A DNA stretch of 64,000 bases from Bacteroidia bacterium (lineage in GTDB: Bacteria; Bacteroidota; Bacteroidia; B-17B0; Aurantibacillaceae), in assembly GCA_016787705.1 (NCBI GenBank), contig JAEUTP010000008.1:124001-188000 (forward strand). The letters are read 5' to 3'. A model generated the notes under the pieces. It had not been told where the DNA came from. It was given only the letters and a program-made list of their open reading frames with translations, and did no database searches. Positions 25,480 to 33,984 of this stretch are shown one piece after another; within the stretch, counting starts at the first letter, position 1; the number at the start of each line of letters is the position of its first letter. The translations under genes and the position numbers were made by a program.

Positions 25480-25493
25480 TTGATAATTATCAC
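25480..25493 (+). promoter_or_regulatory. Fnr-type box 3 (kamA-like gene)
   Basis: TTGAT-AATT-ATCAC, one mismatch from perfect symmetry. Its centre is about 41 nt upstream of a predicted start near 25528, with TTACTTG in the -7 region, and 63 nt upstream of the ATG. Confidence 0.75.
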
Positions 25494-25549
25494 CGGATTG
25501 TTTTTTCAAATGTTGTTACTTGCACCAGAATCTTTAAATCTGTTTTGCT

Positions 25550-26869
25550 ATGAAACTACAATCCTACTCACTGCACAATTTCAAAAATCTTCCGCAAATC
25601 AAAAATCTTTCTGCTGAGCAATTAGAAGCCATTGAAGTTGTTGGCAATGTGTTGCCATTTAAAACTAATAATTACGTTGTAAACGAACTTATTAATTGGA
25701 AAGACATTAATAATGATCCCATGTTTAAATTAACTTTTCCTCAAAAAGGGATGTTGAGTAAGGAACATTATGAATTAATGAAAATCACTTTAATGCACAC
25801 AACAAATAAAGACGAAATAAAACATGTTGCCAATACCATTCGCAAAGAGTTAAACCCGCATCCAGCAGGGCAATTGGAGCATAACATCCCCGAAGTAAAT
25901 GGTGAGAAATTAGTGGGTATGCAGCATAAGTATAAAGAAACTGTTTTGTTCTTTCCCAGCCAGGGACAAACTTGCCATGCTTATTGCACATTTTGCTTTC
26001 GCTGGCCTCAATTTGTTGGTATGGATGAACTAAAATTTGCCGCTAAGGAAGGTGCATTATTACGCGATTATATTAAAGCCAATCCGCAGGTAACAGATAT
26101 TTTATTTACAGGCGGAGATCCTATGATCATGAAAGCAAAAGTATTTGCAACTTACATAGAACCGTTGCTAAATTCAGATATTCCAAATTTGCAAACCATA
26201 CGTATTGGTACAAAAGCTTTAGGTTATTGGCCATATAAATTTATTAGCGATGATGATGCTGAAGAAATGCTTGACCTCTTTCATAAAGTTGTAAGAAAAG
26301 GAATTAATTTGTCTTTTATGGCACACTTCTCGCACCCGGTTGAATTAGATACCGAAGCGGTCAAAAGCGCAGTAAAAAGACTTAGAAATGTTGGGGTACA
26401 AATAAGAACACAATCTCCTATACTAAAACATATAAATGATTCTCCGGAGTTGTGGGCAGATATGTGGCGTAAGCAAGTTAATCTTAATTGTATTCCTTAT
26501 TACATGTTCGTACCACGCGATACAGGAGCACAAGATTATTTTGCCCTAAGTTTGGAAAACGCCTGGAAAATTTTTAGAACTGCTTACCAAAAAGTAAGTG
26601 GCGTATGTCGCACCGTTCGTGGGCCAAGCATGTCCTGCAACCCTGGTAAAGTTCAGGTACTCGGTGTATCAGAAATAAAAGGTGAAAAAGTATTTGTACT
26701 TCGCATGTTACAGGGAAGAAATCCAGATTGGGTTGCCAGACCTTTCTTTGCCAAATACGATAAAAATGCGATCTGGTTCAATGATCTTAAACCGGCGTTT
26801 GGAGAACAACAATTTTTCTTTGAAGAAGAATATGAATGGCTCTTCGAGCACAAGTTACGCTCTGCATAA
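25550..26869 (+). CDS. KamA-family radical SAM protein (lysine 2,3-aminomutase-like)
   Basis: 439 residues. The radical SAM cluster motif is C142-x3-C146-x2-C149 in TCHAYCTFCFR, and ILFTGGDPMIM follows as in aminomutases. A lysine in CNPGKVQVLGV is a candidate PLP-binding residue. KamA-type enzymes move an alpha-amino group to the beta position; whether the substrate is lysine, glutamate or another amino acid is not visible. The enzyme is oxygen-sensitive by nature, which fits control by an Fnr-type box. A GNAT-nitrilase fusion lies downstream and panD is divergent upstream. Confidence 0.88.
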   Translation: MKLQSYSLHNFKNLPQIKNLSAEQLEAIEVVGNVLPFKTNNYVVNELINWKDINNDPMFKLTFPQKGMLSKEHYELMKITLMHTTNKDEIKHVANTIRKELNPHPAGQLEHNIPEVNGEKLVGMQHKYKETVLFFPSQGQTCHAYCTFCFRWPQFVGMDELKFAAKEGALLRDYIKANPQVTDILFTGGDPMIMKAKVFATYIEPLLNSDIPNLQTIRIGTKALGYWPYKFISDDDAEEMLDLFHKVVRKGINLSFMAHFSHPVELDTEAVKSAVKRLRNVGVQIRTQSPILKHINDSPELWADMWRKQVNLNCIPYYMFVPRDTGAQDYFALSLENAWKIFRTAYQKVSGVCRTVRGPSMSCNPGKVQVLGVSEIKGEKVFVLRMLQGRNPDWVARPFFAKYDKNAIWFNDLKPAFGEQQFFFEEEYEWLFEHKLRSA

Positions 26870-26876
26870 GCCGCTA

Positions 26877-27026
26877 ATGAGAAGTTTAATTTTAATAATT
26901 GCAGTTGCGCTTTTTGTGGTTTGCGTAGTATGCATTTTACTTATGGCTGTATTTACCGCAATGGCCAATAAAAAGAATAAAGAAAAACCGAACAACGATT
27001 CAAAATCATTAAGACATAAATCCTGA
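26877..27026 (+). CDS. Small single-helix membrane protein
   Basis: 49 residues from an ATG 7 nt after the KamA stop: one hydrophobic helix (SLILIIAVALFVVCVVCILL) and a basic, polar tail. Tight spacing implies cotranscription with the radical SAM gene. No family recognised. Confidence 0.55.
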   Translation: MRSLILIIAVALFVVCVVCILLMAVFTAMANKKNKEKPNNDSKSLRHKS

Positions 27027-27123
27027 AAACATTTCATGTTAAGCCTTGCAGTAATAATTACAAACGCTGCGAAATATTAAATACTGTTAATTAAAAGTTG
27101 GTTTATTCAAAAAAATACTGTTA

Positions 27124-27137
27124 TTGATAATTGTCAA
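27124..27137 (+). promoter_or_regulatory. Fnr-type box 4 (second small RNA)
   Basis: TTGAT-AATT-GTCAA. Its centre lies about 42 nt upstream of the predicted start of a hairpin-rich unit, with TATTTTTA at 27160-27167 in the -7 position. It is about 210 nt from the next coding start, far for direct activation of that gene. Confidence 0.75.
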
Positions 27138-27172
27138 TTCTTTATATAATGCTTAATCGTATTTTTATTACC

Positions 27173-27240
27173 GAGAAAGCTATTTCTCCTTGGGTGATTA
27201 AATCTGCCGGTGACTTGTGCGGTTAACCGGCAGATTTTTT
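27173..27240 (+). ncRNA. Candidate Fnr-controlled small RNA 2
   Basis: From the predicted start near 27173 the sequence forms a 5' hairpin GAGAAA-GCTA-TTTCTC (27173-27188). A 12-bp terminator stem follows, AAATCTGCCGGT/ACCGGCAGATTT (27200-27237), then a T-run. The geometry (box centre, about 42 nt, start, about 68 nt, terminator) mirrors candidate 1. The terminator could instead end the KamA operon about 175 nt upstream. The rest of 27027-27340 holds nothing clear. Confidence 0.5.
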
Positions 27241-27340
27241 CTTTAGCTTTTCTATCGTAAACAAAAGATTACCTTATGTGTTAACTAAAGTATAGGCTTT
27301 AGAGTCGCCGTGTACCCGCTTTATTTTATAAAAAACAACT

Positions 27341-28894
27341 ATGAATGATTTAAACAAAATATCAAAAAAAATTAAGCTGCGTATTATTAGCGCTAAAGAT
27401 TATGATGCAATTAGCACATTACAACTAAAGTGTTTTCCGGGCATGAAACCATGGAGCAAAGAGCAGTTTTCAAATATCACTTCTATTTTTCCAAAAGGTC
27501 AGTTATGCATTACGTACGAAAAAAAAATTATTGCTTCATGCGGCGCTTTGATAATTGATTTTAGTAAGTATAGCGAAACCTCTTCCTGGGGAGAATTAAC
27601 CGACAGTGGAAATATAGGCAATCATACCTTGGAAGGGGATACACTTTATGGCATGGAAATAATGGTGGATCCGGAATACCGAGGCATGAAACTATCAAGA
27701 AGGCTTTATGATGCAAGAAAGAACCTCGCAAAACATTACAATTTAAAGCGTATTTTAATAGGAGGGCGTTTACCAAATTATTTTAAGCATCAAAAAAAAC
27801 TCGATATTAATCGATACGTTGAATCGGTAATTGAAAAAAGAATATACGATCCTGTTTTAACAGCGCAACTTGCAAATGGCTTTGCACTAAAACGTATTTT
27901 GCCTGATTATCTGCCAAATGATAAAGAGTCTGCAGGTTACGCAACCCTTCTTGAATGGACAAACTTTCAATACAAAAACAAATCACTACAAAATAAAATT
28001 GATTATTCTCCGTATGTAAGGGTAAGCGCTATTCAATATCAAATGCGTTCCATATCTTCTTTTGATGATTTTGCGAAACAGTGCGAGTACTTTGTAGATG
28101 CTTCATCCGATTACAAAAGCGATTTTGTGGTGTTTCCCGAAATGCTCACCATGCAATTACTTTCGTTTCTACCCGATAAAAGACCTGCTCAAGCCATTAG
28201 GGAATTAAGCAACTTTACCGAACAATACATTAAAATGTTTACTTCGCTGGCAATCAAGTACAATATCAATATTATTGGCGGTTCACACTTTTGTGTGGAA
28301 AACGATTCGGTATATAATGTATCTTATTTATTTAGAAGGGATGGAACGTATGACCGCCAATATAAAATTCATATAACGCCGTACGAAACAAAATGGTGGG
28401 GCGTTAAGGGCGGCGACAAAATTCAGATCATCGATACAGATAAAGGAAAGGTGGCAATATTAGTATGCTATGATGTAGAATTTCCGGAGCTGGCGCGCAT
28501 AGCTGTTAGCAAGGGCGCCAAAATATTATTTGTTCCGTTTAACACGGATGATAGAAGAGCATATTTAAGGGTAAGGTATTGTGCACAGGCCAGGGCTATA
28601 GAAAACCAGGTATACGTGGTGTTAACAGGTTGTGTGGGAAATTTACCTGAAGTAGGCAACCTCGATATTCACTTCTCACAATCTGCCATTCTTACACCCT
28701 CTGATGTTGAATTTAGTAGAGAGGCAATAGCATCTGAAGCAGTACCTAATACCGAAACATTAATTTATCAGGATCTTGATTTGCATTTACTTCAAAGAAA
28801 TCGCGAAATGGGCAATGCGCAAACCTGGAACGATCGAAAAAAAGGATTTTATAAATTAATGTATGAAGAAGAAGGCAAAACAATTATTGTTTAA
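27341..28894 (+). CDS. Bifunctional GNAT N-acetyltransferase / carbon-nitrogen hydrolase
   Basis: 517 residues. Residues about 12-210 form a GNAT domain with the acetyl-CoA segment VDPEYRGMKLSRRLYDARK. Residues about 225-495 form a nitrilase-superfamily domain with the Glu-Lys-Cys triad E267 (FPEML), K342 (YKIHITP) and C376 (ILVCYDVEFPE). The fusion is known in bacteria, but its substrate is not established. Next to a KamA-like enzyme a role in acetylating or hydrolysing a beta-amino acid derivative is conceivable; this is inference. Confidence 0.9.
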   Translation: MNDLNKISKKIKLRIISAKDYDAISTLQLKCFPGMKPWSKEQFSNITSIFPKGQLCITYEKKIIASCGALIIDFSKYSETSSWGELTDSGNIGNHTLEGDTLYGMEIMVDPEYRGMKLSRRLYDARKNLAKHYNLKRILIGGRLPNYFKHQKKLDINRYVESVIEKRIYDPVLTAQLANGFALKRILPDYLPNDKESAGYATLLEWTNFQYKNKSLQNKIDYSPYVRVSAIQYQMRSISSFDDFAKQCEYFVDASSDYKSDFVVFPEMLTMQLLSFLPDKRPAQAIRELSNFTEQYIKMFTSLAIKYNINIIGGSHFCVENDSVYNVSYLFRRDGTYDRQYKIHITPYETKWWGVKGGDKIQIIDTDKGKVAILVCYDVEFPELARIAVSKGAKILFVPFNTDDRRAYLRVRYCAQARAIENQVYVVLTGCVGNLPEVGNLDIHFSQSAILTPSDVEFSREAIASEAVPNTETLIYQDLDLHLLQRNREMGNAQTWNDRKKGFYKLMYEEEGKTIIV

Positions 28895-28899
28895 TTTTT

Positions 28900-29397
28900 C
28901 TATTTAACAATTTGCAGCATTCTTTTTTTCTGCTTTTTCTCTTTCTTAGGTTTACCGCCTTTCTCTCTTCCGGATAGATCATAATAGCGTTTTACCTTAT
29001 CGTTTTTTGTTATTCTGATCACACCGTCAATATTCCATTCACTCGTTATAAAATTTACATAAATGGTCTGGTTATTATCGTCGGTTTCTACAGCTTCAAC
29101 TTCAAGGTATCTAACTTCAGTATCGGTATCATCAATATAAATAGAATCTTTATTTATTCTGTATTTTATATAGTTATAATTAAACTTTTCATTTAAAAAA
29201 TCACTGTAAAGTTTCCCGTTTTTAAAATACAGTTCGTCAGCAATATTTTTCTTTGCAGGCGTTCCGTTTTTATTTTCCGATAGGCTGATATTAAAAGTTC
29301 TTTTATGCAAAGGATCATTTTCTATTTTAAAGTTGGTTATAAAAAAGAAAAGTAATATAAGTATAAACACTATTTTAAAGAGAAGCTTACGAGTCAT
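28900..29397 (-). CDS. Hypothetical membrane-anchored or exported protein
   Basis: 165 residues. One N-terminal hydrophobic helix (LFKIVFILILLFFFI) without a clear cleavage site, then a beta-rich domain and a Lys-rich C-terminus. It is convergent with the GNAT-nitrilase gene (5-nt gap) and shares Fnr-type box 5 (centre about 50 nt upstream) with the divergent hibernation-factor-like gene. No family recognised. Confidence 0.65.
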   Translation of the reverse strand: MTRKLLFKIVFILILLFFFITNFKIENDPLHKRTFNISLSENKNGTPAKKNIADELYFKNGKLYSDFLNEKFNYNYIKYRINKDSIYIDDTDTEVRYLEVEAVETDDNNQTIYVNFITSEWNIDGVIRITKNDKVKRYYDLSGREKGGKPKKEKKQKKRMLQIVK

Positions 29398-29439
29398 TGG
29401 CTTTTTTTACAAAATTAAATAGCCATTTATAATTAAGCA

Positions 29440-29453
29440 TTGATATATGTCAA
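29440..29453. promoter_or_regulatory. Fnr-type box 5 (divergent promoter)
   Basis: TTGAT-ATAT-GTCAA between divergent genes. Centre to ATG is about 50 nt for the minus-strand gene and 63 nt for the plus-strand gene, so one box could serve both. Confidence 0.75.
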
Positions 29454-29508
29454 TGTTATACCCATCACTTTTATCGAATTTTATATTTCAAATCAAATAG
29501 TTATTAAT

Positions 29509-29859
29509 ATGAAAATTATAATTGAAGCTATAAATTTTGTTCCGGCTATAGATCTTCAGAATTTTATTATGAAAAAAGTCGAGGGCTTAAATACAGCGGC
29601 ACAAAATATTGTAGTTGTTAAAATAAGTCTTTGCGTAAGTGACGAAGGCATTTACAGTAATTTGATCGTAGAGCTGGATAATGATAAAATTAACCTGTCG
29701 TTAATGGATGCTAATCTTTACAATGCCGTGTTAAAGTCAATTAGGTATGCGCGTAAATTCATTAATCAAAACACCACACAAAGCATTTTGCTTAAAAACA
29801 CCTCTACCCTTGTACAAAATAGTTATACCATACGGGGTTTTGACTTTAGTAAAAATTAG
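29509..29859 (+). CDS. HPF/RaiA-like ribosome hibernation-type protein
   Basis: 116 residues. The N-terminal half (MKIIIEAINFVPAIDLQNFI, then KKVEGLNTAAQNIVVVKISL) follows the strand-helix-strand order of HPF/RaiA proteins, and the helix YNAVLKSIRYARKFINQ sits where the second HPF helix lies. Similarity is remote and the C-terminal part differs. Start taken at ATG 29509; the frame continues upstream over the regulatory box. Under an Fnr-type box, a hibernation role during oxygen limitation is plausible. Confidence 0.6.
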   Translation: MKIIIEAINFVPAIDLQNFIMKKVEGLNTAAQNIVVVKISLCVSDEGIYSNLIVELDNDKINLSLMDANLYNAVLKSIRYARKFINQNTTQSILLKNTSTLVQNSYTIRGFDFSKN

Positions 29860-29874
29860 GAACGTTGATTTTTA

Positions 29875-29888
29875 TCAATAGATTTCAG
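29875..29888 (+). promoter_or_regulatory. Fnr-type box 6
   Basis: TTGAT-TTTT-ATCAA, both half-sites exact. Centre about 60 nt upstream of the ATG at 29942. Confidence 0.8.
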
Positions 29889-29941
29889 TTATTTACTTAC
29901 TAACTTGTATATGATAGGTTTAACTTTTAAAAATAATTCTT

Positions 29942-30538
29942 ATGAAAAACATTCTGATATTCCTGATGATCAATTCATACTTTTTATCATTAGCGCAAAA
30001 AAACAAGTTTGCCACTATGGAACCAATTTTAACGGATGGGTATTACGTAAATTTAAAGGGCGATACTATGCGTGGTAAGGTGCAGGTAAACCCACCGTTT
30101 GAAGAAGATTTTTACAAACAATTCTATTTTAAAGATTCAAGGGCAAAAAAACCTAAACTTTTTACCGCCCAAAGGGTGCTGGCATATGGTTTTGATGGTA
30201 AAAATTTTATCATGATAAATCTCGACCAAAAAAAAATATTTGCCGAACGTCTTGTAACCGGCAGGCTACGCTTTTATGAATTGAAGTATGCCGAAAAAGC
30301 CAATGTTTCTAATTCTCTTCATTCTGCATATTACATTAAAGACACACAGGCAGAAGATGCAGAGCTAAGAAAACTGAAAAAGTTAAATACAAAATATTAC
30401 AAAAAAAAGCTAAAGCCATTTATGAAAGACCAACCGGAAATATGGGCCGATTTGGATAAATTTAATTTTAATGAACAAATTATAATTTCAGCTGTTATTA
30501 AATTTAATGCCTTTTACAAAACAGGTAACAGTAATTAA
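29942..30538 (+). CDS. Secreted protein of unknown function
   Basis: 198 residues with a Sec signal peptide (about 1-18, cleavage near SLAQ). The mature part opens with GYYVNLKGDTMRGKVQV, a motif I recognise from uncharacterised exported Bacteroidota proteins, and ends in a Lys-rich helical region. It lies behind Fnr-type box 6. Confidence 0.65.
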   Translation: MKNILIFLMINSYFLSLAQKNKFATMEPILTDGYYVNLKGDTMRGKVQVNPPFEEDFYKQFYFKDSRAKKPKLFTAQRVLAYGFDGKNFIMINLDQKKIFAERLVTGRLRFYELKYAEKANVSNSLHSAYYIKDTQAEDAELRKLKKLNTKYYKKKLKPFMKDQPEIWADLDKFNFNEQIIISAVIKFNAFYKTGNSN

Positions 30539-30602
30539 ATGCAATGATACAACCATAAATATTTTCGCATTCAGCCTAAATATTATTACATACTTTTAGC
30601 GT

Positions 30603-31937
30603 ATGAGCAACACCATAATCAACTTTCTTAAATACCGGTTTAATTTAGATGAAGATAAAGCACGTGAGGAAGAAATAATTTTAAACCTTCAAAAAAGTAT
30701 CGAGTTTAAAGGTACTAACCTTTGGACACTCATCTTTGCCATTTTTATTGCCTCTATCGGTCTTAATGTAAATTCAACAGCGGTAATTATTGGCGCCATG
30801 CTTATCTCTCCGCTTATGGGCCCTATTATGGGTGTTGGTCTTGGCCTTGGTATTTTTGATTTTTCGTTAATCAAACTCGCTTTAAAAAATCTTGTGGTTG
30901 CCGTAGTTATAGCCCTGCTAACTTCTTACATTTATTTTTTATTGAGCCCTTTACAAGAGGCACAATCAGAATTGCTGGCCCGCACAAAGCCCACTATTTG
31001 GGATGTATTAATTGCATTATTTGGTGGTTTAGCAGGTGTAATAGCCAGTACACGTAAAAATATAAGCAATACTATACCGGGTGTAGCAATTGCCACCGCG
31101 TTAATGCCGCCTATATGCACGGCCGGCTATGGCTTGGCCAGTGGTAACCTTGCCTATTTTGCCGGAGCCTTTTATTTATTTGTTATTAATTCAGTTTTTA
31201 TTAGCCTTTCTACATTCCTCATTATTCGCTTTCTAAAATTTAAACCTGTAAAGCAATTAGATGAACTGGCATCAAAAAAAATAAGGCAAACCATTTGGCT
31301 TATTGCTATACTCACTATTATTCCGAGTGTATACCTGGCTTATGTTTTTGTTAATGCAGAATTTTTCAGGCAAAAGACCACACGTTTTATTAATGATGAG
31401 ATTAAAGCGCATAACCTGTATGTGATTGATAAAATTATTGATCCCCAAAACAAAACAATAACATTAGTTATTTACGGTAATGAAATTAGTGACTCCATAA
31501 AAAAATTGATCGTTGCTAGTAAAGTAAAATACAACCTTCAGGATGCCCAAATAAATATAAGGCAAGCCCAATCCGGAACTGTTAGTTCGAGGGATCTTAC
31601 AACCTTTAAGGAAAATCTGCAGCGGCAAATCATCGATCAGAATAATTTTTCTACAGCAAAAGATAAAAAAATAAAACAGTTAGAAACTGAACTGGCTTTA
31701 AAAAATAAAAACCTGGCTTCTCCCTTGGTTTATAATGAATTTAAAGCGCTTTACGGCACCCTTAAAGGATTATCTATCATTAAAACCCCTGTTTATTCTG
31801 ATTCAAAAACAGATACCATACTATTGGTATACATTGAGCCTTTAAATACTAAGCAACGCCTTAATAACAGGCAAATTGCACAATGGCTATCGGCAAAATT
31901 CAATACAAATAAAATTGAGGTAATTATTAAAAAATAA
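30603..31937 (+). CDS. DUF389-family membrane protein
   Basis: 444 residues. The N-terminal half has the DUF389 helices and signature stretches (NSTAVIIGAMLISPLMGPIMG, separated here from GIFDFSLIKLALKNLVVAVV; TRKNISNTIPGVAIATALMPP). The C-terminal half is soluble with a coiled-coil segment (QLETELALKNKNL). Function unknown. It precedes a CPA1 antiporter on the same strand, 67 nt away. Confidence 0.88.
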   Translation: MSNTIINFLKYRFNLDEDKAREEEIILNLQKSIEFKGTNLWTLIFAIFIASIGLNVNSTAVIIGAMLISPLMGPIMGVGLGLGIFDFSLIKLALKNLVVAVVIALLTSYIYFLLSPLQEAQSELLARTKPTIWDVLIALFGGLAGVIASTRKNISNTIPGVAIATALMPPICTAGYGLASGNLAYFAGAFYLFVINSVFISLSTFLIIRFLKFKPVKQLDELASKKIRQTIWLIAILTIIPSVYLAYVFVNAEFFRQKTTRFINDEIKAHNLYVIDKIIDPQNKTITLVIYGNEISDSIKKLIVASKVKYNLQDAQINIRQAQSGTVSSRDLTTFKENLQRQIIDQNNFSTAKDKKIKQLETELALKNKNLASPLVYNEFKALYGTLKGLSIIKTPVYSDSKTDTILLVYIEPLNTKQRLNNRQIAQWLSAKFNTNKIEVIIKK

Positions 31938-32004
31938 AGATCTGTACTTGGCCTTAAAGACTTAATATTTTAGCTACTTTAAATGTTATATTTACTTTAA
32001 TTTT

Positions 32005-33231
32005 ATGCTCGATTTTTTTGCAATACTAATTTCCATTTCTGCCATTTTTGGTTTTATAAATCATAAGTGGTTAAAGCTGCCAACAACCATTGGTGTAATG
32101 CTTATCAGTGTTATTTTAGGTATTTCATTAAAGCTTATCGAACAATTTAGCCCTGAGCAGGTATCGCCCCTTCGTAATTTTTTAACCGGCTTCGATTTTA
32201 GCGCTTTTGTGCTCGATTTTATTTTGTGTTTTTTGTTGTTTGCCGGCGCATTGCATGTTAACATTACTGAGTTAAAGGGTGCTAAAGCCACGGTTATTTC
32301 TTACGCAACTATTGGTGTGTTAATTTCCACATTAATTATAGGCTTTGGCACTTACATAATACTTAATTGGTTTGGTATTCATTCAACCTTAATTCCTTGC
32401 CTTTTGTTTGGCGCGCTTATTTCACCAACCGATCCTATTGCTGTTATTGGCATATTGTCTAAATACACTATTCCAAAAAAATTAAAAACAGAGATCATAG
32501 GTGAATCGCTTTTTAATGATGGGGTGGGTGTTGTTGTATTTGCTGTTATCTATTCAATTCTTACAGGTGGCCCTCAGGCCTTGTCTTTTTCAAATATATT
32601 TCAAATATTCACTATTGAAGTTGTAGGCGGTTTAGCCGTTGGATGGGCAATTGGTTACCTGGGTTATTTTTTAATGAAATCTATTGATCATTATCAAACC
32701 GAAATTTTAGTGACCTTAGCCGTTGTTACGGGTGGCTATGCTATAGCATCAAGGTTTCATGCCTCCGGGCCATTAGCAATGGTTGTTGCCGGGCTAATCA
32801 TTGGCAATAAGGGCAAAGCGCACGCCATGTCTGATGTTACTGCGGAATATGTAGATAAATTTTGGGAGTTGATTGATGAAATTTGTAATACTATTTTGTT
32901 TGTATTAATGGGGCTCGAGATTTTTTTACTGCCTTATGGTATAACTTATGTGTTGGTAGGTTGTGTTCTTATCATTCTATCACTTACTGCGCGTTATATT
33001 TCTTTATTACCTGCATTTTTTATTTTTAATAAAAAAGAGCAAAACAAAAGCCTTAGCTTATCGGTACTCACCTGGGGCGGTTTAAGAGGCGGTATCTCTA
33101 TTGCACTCGCACTTTCATTGGCTAATAAGGTAGAAAACAGTAATGTGTTTATTGTATGTACTTATTGCATTGTGCTATTTTCTATACTGGTGCAGGGCTT
33201 AACTATTAAAAAGCTGCTGGCAAAGTTCTAA
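32005..33231 (+). CDS. CPA1-family sodium/proton antiporter
   Basis: 408 residues, about twelve helices. CPA1/NhaP hallmarks: SPTDPIAVIGIL, the ion-binding GESLFNDGVGVVVF and TWGGLRGGISIALALSL. It should exchange cytoplasmic Na+ (or K+) for protons. No soluble C-terminal domain. Confidence 0.92.
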   Translation: MLDFFAILISISAIFGFINHKWLKLPTTIGVMLISVILGISLKLIEQFSPEQVSPLRNFLTGFDFSAFVLDFILCFLLFAGALHVNITELKGAKATVISYATIGVLISTLIIGFGTYIILNWFGIHSTLIPCLLFGALISPTDPIAVIGILSKYTIPKKLKTEIIGESLFNDGVGVVVFAVIYSILTGGPQALSFSNIFQIFTIEVVGGLAVGWAIGYLGYFLMKSIDHYQTEILVTLAVVTGGYAIASRFHASGPLAMVVAGLIIGNKGKAHAMSDVTAEYVDKFWELIDEICNTILFVLMGLEIFLLPYGITYVLVGCVLIILSLTARYISLLPAFFIFNKKEQNKSLSLSVLTWGGLRGGISIALALSLANKVENSNVFIVCTYCIVLFSILVQGLTIKKLLAKF

Positions 33232-33267
33232 GAAAGGCAGTTAGAAGAAAGCACTTGTAAATAATTT

Positions 33268-33954
33268 TTATTGTTTTAAAACAACAAATTTTTTACTGCT
33301 TCTAATGCCCGAATTATCCAGATTTAAAGTATATATACCGTTTGGCAGATCGTTAATTTTTATATTAAAGCTATTCACTTCACTTACAGTTTCTTTTTTA
33401 ATAAGCTGCCCAAAGCAATTTAGAATTTCAATTTTTGAGGGCTTTATTTCATTAATAGATACAATCTTCAAAACATCATTTGCCGGGTTAGGGTAAATGT
33501 CAAAATGATTATCATACGCATTTTCCTTTAAAACCGTAGGAGTACAATTCACTACCGGAAACGTAATTGCAACACAGGTTGATGAACTAATGGTAACTCC
33601 AAATGGATTATTTATTATTGCTCCAAGTTCGTGAATTACAAAAGTTGGTCCTGTTCCTTGTACTAAATTTAGAATACTGTTACTTTTTAACCAAATGTAA
33701 CTTGCCGTTGCGCAGGAAATTGTGGGTTTAAAATATAGTGTAGAAAAAGCGTTAGCATAAACAAAACGGCAGCCAATTTCTACAGTATCATATACTATAG
33801 TATTTGGCCCACATAAATATTCAGGTCCCGAAACATTTGTAGGGGTGACGGTAGAATTTGAATAATAAATCTCAGTCGGAAATATTGACGGATTACACTG
33901 TCCGACCACACAAAAAGATATAATCCAAAATTGAAAAAGTAAAATTGTTTTCAT
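33268..33954 (-). CDS. T9SS type A cargo protein
   Basis: 228 residues: signal peptide (1-18), a short Cys-containing beta region and a type A sorting domain (FDIYPNPANDVLKI, IEILNCFGQLIKK, LPNGIYTLNL, SKKFVVLKQ). It should be exported and surface-anchored or released. Last gene of a minus-strand T9SS cluster. Confidence 0.85.
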   Translation of the reverse strand: MKTILLFQFWIISFCVVGQCNPSIFPTEIYYSNSTVTPTNVSGPEYLCGPNTIVYDTVEIGCRFVYANAFSTLYFKPTISCATASYIWLKSNSILNLVQGTGPTFVIHELGAIINNPFGVTISSSTCVAITFPVVNCTPTVLKENAYDNHFDIYPNPANDVLKIVSINEIKPSKIEILNCFGQLIKKETVSEVNSFNIKINDLPNGIYTLNLDNSGIRSSKKFVVLKQ

Positions 33955-33984
33955 CTTTACTAAAGTTATCCTTTTTAAAGCAAT

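Noticed and set aside
26682..26876. Long upstream extension of the small membrane protein after KamA
   Set aside because: Out-of-frame overlap with the KamA C-terminus; the ATG at 26877 gives a sensible start.
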